Origin: Amphiduros pacificus
Lineage: Eukaryota; Annelida; Polychaeta; Phyllodocida; Hesionidae
Direction of reading: 5' to 3'
Length of the DNA stretch: 64,000 nucleotides
Assembly (NCBI GenBank): GCA_949316495.1
Contig: OX439010.1
Coordinates: 19,287,766 to 19,351,765 of the forward strand
Of the stretch, positions 30,405 to 40,767 are shown piece after piece. A model generated the notes under the pieces. The model was not told the origin of the DNA. It worked only from the letters and a program-made list of their open reading frames with translations, and did not search any database. Position 1 is the first letter of the stretch, and every line of letters begins with the position of its first letter. Both the position numbers and the translations under genes were made by a program.

Positions 30405-30475
30405 TTCAGGATGACGGGGGTCAGGTTATAGTTCACATAGTCCATCACAAAATAAACAATTCACTTTGAAATCAA

Positions 30476-31802
30476 TCAACGTTTTCTCTTCATTTATTTA
30501 ACTTTTAACTGTGTGTTCAAGTTGCCACATGTCTTTTTATATAGGCTTTTGTAGTTTGAGTGGATACACAGTTTTTGTGACATTTAATATTGTATTCAGT
30601 CATTCTGCTATGCCTTTTCCAATTCTATATGAATGTTATCATTATTCAGTTTGCAACTTTGGATGATGCTCCTTATACGGACTGGACCTGCAGCACCACT
30701 GGTTTTACACACTGACATTGGCTCAAAGTAACGGCTGGTCATGATTATTATTCAGGAATTCCACCATTAATGTTCTACCAGCACTATATGCAATGTTCTT
30801 CCACCATCAGCACCATGCAATAGCTTGACATCAGTAACAACTTGACATCAGTGTCATCTGCAGCCACTTATCTGAAAAATTAAAGAAAGATTCCATCTCC
30901 CACCATACATATATATGCAACCTCCACTTCATAAATTATAAAAATGGACAATAATATATGTGAAAATGCAAAATTGTTTATTTTCCTCCTGTCATCAAAA
31001 GGTAGCACTTTTTTTTGCATAAAGAAAAGTCTGGGCAACTTTCTGTCAAGCTGGTCCAGCTATTTGCAGGAAACAAGCACATTGCACTTTCTGAGCTTCA
31101 GCTTCATGTTTTGTAGCCTTGGCATGAATGTCATAATAACTCACAAACTCCTTCCAATTCGCAGCCAAGTTTCCAGTGTCTAGTATCAGAGGCCCTGGGG
31201 TTTAAGCTGATTAATCTTCCCACTTCTGACACCATGGAATGTGCTAATATATCCTCATAAAATGTAACACATGTGACTGAACAAGATCACCATGCTGACT
31301 CAATTGTCCCCTAGAGGGGGGATCCTTTTATTCCAGAACTTAGAGCATCTTAGAGAACTGCTTGTACATTACACTGTGCACAGCTTTATATATTTGGAGG
31401 CAGAGACTGATATGAGGGAGGGGTTCTGTTATGTAGGGTAAAAATCTTGAACCAAGATGATTCACATGCATGACTGGACACAGTGTTCCAGATTTCGAAC
31501 AACTTCAAACAAGGCAATGACAGTAGAGGGTCTGAGAAGATCGAATAACTTTAAATTTCTACTGATGTGATGTGGAACATTGTGAACCTTGATGGTGATA
31601 AAATAAGTACCTTTGTGAGTGCCAAATTGGATGTCCTGGACACCGGGGACCGGTTCTGTAGGAGTCTCAAATTGGCATGGAAATGGACATGGTTCTCACC
31701 CCCACTGAGGCATGCATGAAAACCAAGGTAATATTTCAGCTAGAATGTCATGCAAATCACCAGCATGTTGGTCTCTGCAAATCACCAACATGATTTAGTG
31801 AT
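30476..31802. other. Intergenic, no gene seen
   Basis: Mixed AT-rich sequence. Its first bases may carry the very start of the fossil gene family described at 24618-30475; nothing else is recognised. Confidence 0.45.
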
Positions 31803-32395
31803 TGCAATTATTACACTGCTTGCATTGTTACACTGCTTGCATTATCACATTGTCTGCATTATTACACTGCTTACATTATTACACTGTTTACATTATTACA
31901 CTGCTTACATTAAATATTGCACTGCCTGCATTAAATATTGCACTGCTTGCATTAAATATTACATTGCTTGCATTAAATATTACATTGCTTGCACATTTAA
32001 TTGGATTTGTTTGATTCTTAATTCTAATATCTCTCAGTGCAATGAGTTCATTAACATTAACATCCCTGCTTGCATTATTATACTGCTTGCATTATTACAC
32101 AAGCCTTAAATATCCGAAAAGCCATCATGAATATACATTATGGTGGTCTCCGCAAATCAGCAGCATGATTTAGTGATTGTAATTATTACACTGCTTGCAT
32201 TATTACACTGCTTGCATTATTACACTGCTTTACTTGCATTATTACACCGCCTACATTAAATATTACACGGCTTGCATTAACTATTACACTGCTTTACTTG
32301 CATTAAATATTACACTGCTTTACTTGCATTATTACATTACTTGCATTACTACATTACTTGCATTAATACATTACTTGCATTATTACATTTCTTAC
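31803..32395. repeat. ~17-bp minisatellite (attacactgcttgcatt) in two blocks
   Basis: Units attacactgcttgcatt and variants with an extra aaata run over 31803-31995 and 32185-32395. Each block is preceded by a similar leader (gcaaatcaccaacatgattt at 31777 and gcaaatcagcagcatgattt at 32152), so the leader and array were duplicated together. Confidence 0.85.
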
Positions 32396-32398
32396 AAG

Positions 32399-32915
32399 GC
32401 CACGGGCCTTGGCGCAGTTGGTGATCCAAAGGTCGTGGGTTCGATCCCCTGCCGTACCAAGATTGAATTCATCATACAATTTCACACATGAGCTGAGGCC
32501 TGTGCCAAAGGGTTTGTTTGTTTGTTTGGGGTTTTACATCACTTTCAACATTATTTCAGTCATTTCGTGATGAGACCTACTTGTAGCAGATATAGTGCTG
32601 CCTCACTGAATTGTCATGTCGCAGGTCCTTGACATGACAACCCGCCTGGTCTCAGATTTACAAGGACAACGGGTTAAACCTTTAGGCATGGGCCTCAGCT
32701 CATATGGGAAATTGTATCATGAGTTCAATCCCGGCACGGCTGGGGTTCGACCCCTCAACCTTTGGATCACCACAGAGGAACTGGTGCTAATAAGCTGGTG
32801 CTCTAACCAACTGAGCCACGGCCCGTGGCCCCTGTCAAAGGGTTAATCCTTTGTTCTTGTAAATCTGTGACCGGGCGGGTTGTCATGTCAAGGACCTGCG
32901 ACATGATCTGCCTCA
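32399..32915 (+). mobile_element. SINE-B, older copy, split by a younger SINE-B
   Basis: The head ggccacgggccttggcgcag with a gggttcgatccc B box lies at 32399-32450, and the body resumes at 32843 (ttaatcctttgttcttgtaa, atctgtgaccggg). It lacks about 39 bases between the A and B boxes compared with the copy at 25386. Confidence 0.82.
32513..32830 (-). mobile_element. SINE-B, younger copy nested in another SINE-B
   Basis: Same structure as 25386-25706, on the minus strand, from tttgtttgtttggggtttta to gccacggcccgtggcc. Near-identical short repeats flank it: cctgtgccaaaggg (32499-32512) and cctgtcaaaggg (32831-32842). Confidence 0.87.
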
Positions 32916-35166
32916 ACCATCAGGTGTACATGACAGGAAAACATCGGTAGCATGAACCTTTTTGACCTCAGATTAGGCTCAAAGTCAGGTGGAACTCTTT
33001 GTCATCATTCTATTACTATTCAAAGGATAATACCTTTCATTATGTCGTAAACATTGCCATACTCTCATTTGACCTTTCAGTGTCTCTATGATGACATTCC
33101 ACCTGAAAATGACACCAAGAATGAAGTCTGTTTTCAAAAGGGGGCCATAAATTGGATTCTTGTTCAAACAGATTTTACAGTCACTTACTAAAGGGCATTA
33201 ACCTTAAAGGTAAATAGATATATCAGGCAAATACCTTAATCATTGATTTATTATTTCTATGCATGTTTTTCAACTTCAATGCGTAATTCTTTTAATTGTA
33301 TCAATTGACGACTCTAATGTCATTTCTGGGAATTCACTTAATATTAACAGATCTGTTCATTACTTTGGCATGAGGAAAATAAATGTGTCTTATGTTTGAC
33401 TTTACTTTTCTGACCAGGGAATCTTTTGTAAACTCAACAATATTGTCCAAAATGCTATTAATCAGAATTATATTTGGCTGGTAATACAAGTTTATTGGTT
33501 TCACGTCAGGCTAATGATGCCAATAGTTGTAGCATTCAATGACCCTGAACTATGAGTGTCAACTGACCCTCAGCTGTGCACTAAACTGCGACTACCAGTG
33601 CATGTGACTGACATTGATGCCAAGACCAAACACTAACACAATGATGCACCTGATGCCGATGCACCTTCGATTTACCTCATGCACCTTAGTTTGTCTTGCC
33701 AAATAATGTGTTTATCTCCATTTATTGAGAGATCTTCACATTTACCCATCATATAAAACTCAGTTAATGTCGTCATTCTTTTAGAGAAATAATATTTTAA
33801 CCTGAATAAAGGTATTGCCATATGTGCTAGTCACAGACTCAAGATTTTTTCCTCACATTTGCCTTAAGAAGGCCAAGATATTGTCTCCCCAATCTCCTAT
33901 GTCACATGCCATCAGCCACAAGGTGTCACCACTCATTCTAGTGAGTCAAATATTAACAGGACTGTGAAGCTCTCACTGATTTCCCATTTATTTTAACTGA
34001 ATCCCTGAAATTGAACAATATTTATTTTTCAATTGTATGGAAATTCCATGCATGAGGATTATAAATATGCACGTCTCATGGTTTTGTGCACAATATTTGA
34101 TATCATAAATGATCATTAATCGAGATGGACTGCTCTCAGCATGTTCAGTGAAACAGAGTTTGTGTTAATTTGGTGTAAGTATGATATTTAAAGCGTATCT
34201 TCCTTCACCTTTGATATCTTCATCCTGATACATAAAACCATATCAAAGGTTACAAAGAATCCCCTTTCAAAGCCTCAGCTTATTATATTTGTTTATTATC
34301 TCAGAAATTATTTTCGTATCTCTGTATTGTCTCACAGATTCCAAAACTGTTTTTGGTTTACTGATAAGTGGTGCAGGATTGAAAATATCTGCAAAAAAGA
34401 TTTTCGTGAGATCAGCTGTCTATTGCTGGCTCACATGAAATTTGTAGTGCCAGCTATGAACAGGCGATGATTGGACACTTTCAGGAAGGAGAATTATGAA
34501 AGATGACCTTGACCTTTGTTTCAATGGTCAGACTTCAAAATGGCACCAACTTCTTTTGCTATATCTTAACTTTTGTTTCAGGTACAGATAGAATGTAAGC
34601 AGCCAAAAACATATGACTGACCTACTTACCTATTTATGAATCTTGGGTTCTAAAATAGCTATTAGCTAAGATCCTATGGTAAACTGCTGCAGGTTTAAGA
34701 GATGGACTGTGTACTTTGTAAAGGGACTGGACTACTGGCCTACTTTTGAGTCATGAGTGCTAAAAATAGCCACTGTCTAAACAAAACCACACAATACTTT
34801 GCTGCTGTTTGAGGAAGGTTATCTGTGTTCATTGTGAAGGCATTGTTGAAGCATGCTGATATCAATAACATTGTTTTAAAATCTAGTTTAAAACAATATT
34901 CTAAACAATGAAATTCAATTTTAGGTTTCATTTTATTAGTTACCAAATCCTGAGGGGCACAGAGCTATGGATTTGGGTTCTGTTTATACATGTATGTGTT
35001 GATGTCTTTCAACAAAAATATTTTCTGATATTTTATAAACCTATTTCAGTCACAGCAACAATTTTGAAGTATCTCTTAAAGGTGTGCATTTTTTACTCTT
35101 AGTTTAGTTTGCCTTCACATATGCTTGTCATTATATCTCATAATGTCTGATGTCAGTCAGTTGCCT
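32916..35166. other. Intergenic, no gene seen
   Basis: AT-rich, no long open frame and no recognisable protein piece. Confidence 0.5.
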
Positions 35167-35399
35167 TGTTGATTTAAAGAGGAACTTCCACTTCTCTCAT
35201 CGTTAGTGGGGATTGAGGAAGTATCCACAATGCAACAAGATAGTTGAAACACTTTTAATATCCACAAGCATGTGCAAAAGAACAAAATCACAGGTAACAA
35301 TCCAACATGGCAGACAGAAGCCAGAGTCACATGACCCCGAGGTGGTGACACCTGGTGGTGAACTGACTATACAGATTAGAGTGTCCTCTGGTGTCAACA
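35167..35399 (-). repeat. Probable 3' LTR of the Gypsy element
   Basis: 233 bases bounded by TGTTGA...TCAACA. A purine-rich tract (gaggaaaaagagagaaaaag on the minus strand, at 35431-35450) lies just upstream, as expected of a polypurine tract next to a 3' LTR. Only one copy is seen, so the ends are inferred. Confidence 0.6.
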
Positions 35400-35681
35400 T
35401 TGTCCTATCATTATACTAGCGCAATCTTTTTCTCTCTTTTTCCTCTATTTGAGAGGATGAACAAAAATTATCATTAAACAACAGTAATACAATACAAACT
35501 ATAATGTAACACCACTCATCCTTCTTCCATTGTGGTGAAGTAGTATATAATATCAAGTCACAATTAAAGTCACAAGTTAACTCTAAATATATAGCAACTA
35601 GGAAACACAGTAGCATCCAATGTAGGTGTCAATACACTAAGATAGCTTATGGAATCAGACTGGCCCAATTGTTCATCAGTC

Positions 35682-36839
35682 CTATGAGGGGCAATACCAG
35701 TCTGGTTGCTTCTTGATTCTAGTGGATCTCCATGGCATGTCTTTCAGATTGCTCATATCAATGAGCTCCTCAGAGTCACTCTCACTCTCTACAGAGTTGT
35801 TGACTGTACTATCCAATGTGTTGTCAACAGGTATAGGAGTAAGAGGTATATCCATTTGACTAGCCCCCTCATCAGGTGCTGAGGGCTGAGTGAGAGCCTG
35901 CGGCACAGGTGGAGCTACTGGAGGCAATGATGGTGGAACATTAGGGACACTTGGCTCTCCATGCCAGGCAGGTTGGTGCTCCTGCACATGTGGTACCTGG
36001 ATATCCTCTGCCTCATCTCCAGATGTGTCTGCATTGGGCCTGCAATGCGGGTACCGGATATCATTCATGTGAATGTCAGGCATGACTTTGTAGCACTCAC
36101 TTTGTTTGATTCTGTAAGAGGCATTTCTTAGTTGTGAGCCAGTAAACTTGCGCACATTGCACCATGATCCATCCACAGCAACTACTAAATATCTGTCTCT
36201 GGCCCGGGATTTGTTGCGATCTATGTATAGGTACACTATATCTCCCACTTGCACACTGTCCTGTTTTTTAGTTGGTCTTGACTGAGAGGCCTTTGAAGCT
36301 GCACTATGGCCATGACTGGCAAGGCGGGAATCATGTTGCTCCTGTACCAGCTGATGGTCAGAGATGGGGAGTTGAGCATTGGTGAACTGTTCTCTTTGGT
36401 AGAGCATCTCCCGAGCAGATAGGCCTCGGTTCCTAATCCTCGAGTTGAGCTGAGCCAGGGCAATGCTGAGAGATAATGAGGATACTGGTCCACCCAGTGG
36501 GTCATGCCGCAACAGCTCATCCTCAACTTCTTGAACTGCCTTCTCAGCTACAGGATTTTTGTTGATATTTTTCTCTCTGCCTATTTCGATGGTGATCTGG
36601 TATTTGTGCAGCATCTCATCATTCACTAGGGATTTAAACCCAGGTGCAGGATCCACCCTGATAACTGCACAAGGACCGTCCAGTGGTCGCAAGCTTACAC
36701 ATGTACTGATCAGAGCATCTCGCAGGTCAGAGCTCTTCTCACTGTCAATGATACATTCCACAGTGTAGCTTGTAACGGTCTCCCTCAGTACAAAGATGAG
36801 CTGCCTCTCACGCTTAATCACATCTGCCGCAAATGACAC
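35682..36839 (-). pseudogene. Gypsy integrase region
   Basis: A long minus-strand frame reads as the integrase core and C-terminal part of a Gypsy element (VIRVDPAPGFKSL, NPVAEKAVQEVEDELL, LNSRIRNRGLSAREMLYQRE, then QVGDIVYLYIDRNKSRARDR). A proline-rich tail follows. It is a fossil part of the element at 35167-44030. Confidence 0.85.
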
Positions 36840-36847
36840 CCCTACTG

Positions 36848-37043
36848 AACCGGCCCCACTAGCACAGTTGGTAGAGTGTAGGATCTGTGCCTTTAATGGT
36901 TATATAAGTGGAGGGCGGGAGGTGGTGGGTTCGATTCCCACTGCCGGCAGTGTAACTTTCACACTGGTTAAAAGTCTCGAAAGTCGACCTGATATGGCCA
37001 TAGTTGCTGAAAGGGTCGTTAAAACACCATAAAAAAAAAATAT
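36848..37043 (+). mobile_element. SINE-A (tRNA-derived), full length, inside the Gypsy element
   Basis: It has an A box (tagcacagttggtagagtg), a B box (ggttcgattcc), the SINE-A body and an A-rich end. Target duplications acacccctactg flank it at 36836-36847 and 37044-37055. Confidence 0.9.
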
Positions 37044-37049
37044 ACACCC

Positions 37050-39821
37050 CTACTGCCTCAGGTGGGTCGCAGGATGACTGCTCTGTGGGATCTTCCTCAG
37101 TGAAGCACATTGGTGGCATGAGCTGGTCACACTGTCAATGGCCTTGTCCATGTCTAAGGCATAAAAATACCTGTGAGTAACTGTTTTCAACTGATGAGCA
37201 CTAGGATGACTTAGCTTGAGGTGTAGTGCAGTTAGCAGTCCGTGCAAAACCTGGCGAGGGACAATAATGCATTCTGATATAGCAGCCATAGGAGTAGCTT
37301 TCTTCACTACTAGGAGACCATCCCTTGCAATGGTAGCCACATTTAGGTAGCGTTTGACATCTTTGATATTAGTAGTCTTTTTTGAAGGTCGGGTGCCTTG
37401 TGATAGGTGAGCCTTGGCCCGCCGAAGGTCTTGGCATTCAGACTGGTTATTCAACCAGGCAGCTCTGCTGGTGAATGGGACTTTGACAGTGCCATCTAGG
37501 ATGTCTTTTGTGCTAATATGGTAGACAACACTGTCCTCTGTTGTAGACACAAAGGTACATATTTGGCAGTTTGGTGTGTCACAATCTGGGGCGTTCCTGC
37601 TAGCAAAATCCGAGGGCAGATTGGCTGAGCCGGCTAGGTGGTGTAGGGATACTTGGTACCTACTGACTGTGGTGAGGAATGTAGACACTCGTACACTGTG
37701 AGAAAACTCTCCACGACAGAGGCGCTCATAAGCCTGTACACATGGCTTGCTGTCAGTAACAACACAGGCATTTTGCTTTGACTGTATGATGTAAGGGCTG
37801 AAGTGCTTCACCGCAGAAGCAATGGAAAGGGCTTCTATCTCGCATGGAATCCATGTAGCTTGCCTCTGACGTAGCTTTGCACTGAAGAACCCAGCTAGCT
37901 TCAGCTTGCCTTTCCGTGTCACATAGAGTGTTGCACCGAGTCCATGTTTCTTTACTGCACCATCAGTCACAATCCATAGTTGATCATCTGGGTGTGGGAT
38001 GGCTATGGACTTTGCTGTAGACAGAGCCTTTTGGCTGGTAGTGAAGGCAGAGAGGAGGTCATCTGACCATGTGATCTTGTCACTTGACTGATGTCCTGCA
38101 GTTGCCTCATCCAGAGGGCTGAGATGCTCGGCACACTTGGGCAAGACTCTGGCCAGAACCTTGTAAGCCCCAATATAGGACCGTAAACCTTTCACAGTCT
38201 CTGGAGGAGGGCTTGCTGCCAGAGTGGAGATACGATGAGGACTGGCAGTCAGAGTGCCTTGAGACCAAATCCAACCCAGAATGACTGTAGTCAGTGGAGA
38301 AATGATGGTCTTGGGAGCAGATAGGCCTAGATCATTCTTGTCCATGGCACTGAGAACTCGCTTCCAGTTGTACAAGAGCTCTCTCAAGGTTTCACCGCCA
38401 CAGTACAAATCATCTGCTATTTTGGCAATCACTCCCTCTTGTAGCAGATCACCAACCACTCTGCACATGAGTTCCTCCAAAGCTGTTTCTGAGCCGGGCA
38501 TTCCCATAGCACATCGCTTGTAGACTCTGACACCCTTGAATGGTGTTGCCACTCCACAATATCTCATTGAGTCTTTGGAGAGTGGTATCTGGTGAAATGA
38601 GCTGGTTAGATCTGTAGATATTAGGTATTTCCACCTTCCAACAGCTCTCAGGGTTGAATCTACATCAGGCATGAGGGACTGTTGAGGTTTGGCGTAGCGG
38701 CCGACATCAGCAAATGCTGTCACTAGTCTGTCTCCGCCACTGGGCTTCTTCACTAGGAATGACACATTCAGGTATTCAGCCACCACACCTACATTTTCTG
38801 GCTTATCAAAAACTCCTGCCTTCTCCAGATCATCAAATTTTCGCTGGAGCTGAACCAGTTTGTCTCTAGCGTACTGGGGTACTCGTCCTTTGCGTTGAGG
38901 GGGAAGTACTGGGCCCATGTTTACCACTGCTTCAAATGGGCCAGATGCACCATTGTAACCTTTGAAGGTGGGGTTGAAGACATGGTCATACTGTTCATGG
39001 AGTGACTTGAACTCTGCTTTAACATCTGGTGGTAGAATTGCATCAGGGTCGAGTACCACTTTGTCTGAGTACAGGGTAGGTTTGCTAGTGGTAGTGTCAG
39101 TAGAAACTTTCAAAGTGGTAGCGATATCAGAACTGACACATGATTCAGTGGCTTCTGCAATAGGTAGGACCTGGTAAAAGTGCTGATTACGATGCAGTTT
39201 TTGTGGCTCCTTGGAATCATTTGAGATACGTATGCTGTCACCAACCATTGTCACAACACCAGGTACAGGCCACAAGTGTGTCTGATCTTTACTCAAGTCT
39301 AGGCGAGGCTCTAGGGCTACAACACTGTCACTTGGGAGATCATCTGGGACTTTCACTTCAATAAATTCTCCTGGCCAGACAGTCACTGCTGATGCCGGGG
39401 CTCTCAGAACTCTAGCATGAGTGCGCCTCACTGTGTGGGCCTTGGGAAGTGCTGCACTGGGTCCATACTGGTACACTGTATCATCACAAAGTATCACTTG
39501 ACGTTTGGCAGGGCGCACAGTGATATCATTGACATCCATGAAAGGCACTCCAGCAAGTACATCCACATCCATGTTTTTGACTACTAGTGCCTCCAGCAAA
39601 AACTCATGATTGTCTCTGGTGAGTGTAAGTCGGGTCTCACCCACCACCACTAGTGGGGATTTGCCATCCGCCTGAAACGCCATTTGTGAGCTGGGTGTGA
39701 TCTTGGCACCAATAGATATGGCAGTGGACTCCAGGATCATATTGGTCTCTGCTCCAGAATCTATGGTAATTCTCACAGGATGGTGAGTGTAGTATGTGTG
39801 TAAGTAAGGTGACTGCTTCAC
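37050..39821 (-). pseudogene. Gypsy protease - reverse transcriptase - RNase H region
   Basis: The minus strand shows an aspartic protease near the N-terminus ([10 protein letters not shown]), reverse transcriptase ([20 protein letters not shown] and an IADDLYCGG active-site box), RNase H ([19 protein letters not shown]) and an integrase-type HHCC zinc site ([12 protein letters not shown] and CHQCASL). Using ADD rather than the usual DD-containing YLDD/YVDD box is a family trait that I recall from mollusc and coral elements. Fossil part of 35167-44030. Confidence 0.9.
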
Positions 39822-39839
39822 TTGGACACGCCTGTTGCT

Positions 39840-39843
39840 AGGT
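39840..39843. repeat. 4-bp target-site duplication AGGT, left
   Basis: AGGT directly precedes the CACAGCAGTTC terminus and is repeated at 43536-43539 after the other terminus. Confidence 0.85.
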
Positions 39844-39892
39844 CACAGCAGTTCAGAACAGAGAAAATGTGGACATTTAGTTTTGAGCCTCC
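39844..39892 (+). repeat. Left terminal inverted repeat of the N-RAG-type transposon
   Basis: CACAGCAGTTC, a 14-base insert-like segment, then the GTGGACATTTAG block from 39869. The partner is 43497-43535. Confidence 0.88.
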
Positions 39893-40767
39893 CTGCCTGC
39901 TGGACCGGCCACTTATCCCCTGCTATCAGATCCTCAATTCCCCTTTGGGACCAGGCAGCCATCTTGAATGGGCAACTCTTGCATTTCTTAAAAAGTGACT
40001 TTAGATGGCACTTTATTTTAAAAACTTTAAAAAAAGTTTTATTCAATATTATGAAATTTAACTTTTATAATGTTGGATAATACAATATTATCATGATTAC
40101 TTATCAAATGTAAGTCTTTATAATATGATAGAGGTCATTCAATACATATATATTTGAATGCTGAAAATGTTCCTATTTCAAAAATTTATTCCAAAATTAA
40201 ACACTTGATAACAATATTTCCATGCACTATAGCAATACAAACATTACATTTATGAAAAATATAAATCCTCATTATTATCATATAGAAAAAAATGGTTGGT
40301 TCCTGGTAAAACAAATATGTACTTTTGATGATTTTATTCGAGCTATATTGAGTGTAAAGAGTCAATCAGTATATTTGATCACTTGAAAATTTATATCTAG
40401 ATTTTGACAGAAGCCTTCTTGTTTATTGACAAATCTATCATGCACACATCTTTATTGTGTGTTGTTGTGATTAGTAAGAAGAAAACATCCTTAATTACTG
40501 CTTTATTCAATTAACTTCAAAGAACTCGGAATCAAAACTACAGGTGTTGTATTTGCGATTTGGGGATTTCCACTGTGCACACATGTATTCCCATTCAAAG
40601 GAAATTTGTTTTTTCTGTGATATTTACATGTAAGGGTACAGTGTTACAGGGTCTGCCACTCAGCCAATTAGTAAAAGTAAACAACAGGTGTAAACAGGTG
40701 TAGCTTTGAAGGGTTTAGGGAGTCTGGTATTGCTTTGTAAGTGTAGTCCAATATTGTGAAGGAAGTG
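39893..40767. other. 5' non-coding part of the N-RAG-type transposon
   Basis: AT-rich, no open frame. It must hold the promoter of the 40768 gene, but no clear core promoter motif is seen. Confidence 0.5.

Larger units (their letters stand above)
24618..30475 (-). pseudogene. Fossil of a multi-copy zinc-finger-like gene family of unknown function, split by a LINE and a SINE
   Basis: Separate minus-strand pieces read like one invertebrate family that I recall as highly multi-copy and uncharacterised. The N-terminal CLFCDGLCEL lies at 30475-30430. HPERWQKIVKC follows on the far side of the LINE. Then come KDSILEVCKQRNDEIPD and NAIYHKVCHSKFMSAH (26540-26370), SVTENKPQLIEIICQYL (about 25235-25185), EEADVIIINQALQLAKNG (about 25065-25012) and TQMYDIGKGTVLKVFNAGK (about 24810-24755). 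Stops and frame changes separate the pieces (for example a stop after CEL and a frame change before TADNFKDS), so it is dead. The LINE at 26575-30404 interrupts the N-terminal part and the SINE at 25386-25706 the middle. No catalytic motif is recognised; whether the family belonged to a transposon is unknown. Confidence 0.6.

Noticed and set aside
31750-32491. Leu-His-Tyr-rich open frames
   Set aside because: Product of the 17-bp minisatellite and SINE-B head.
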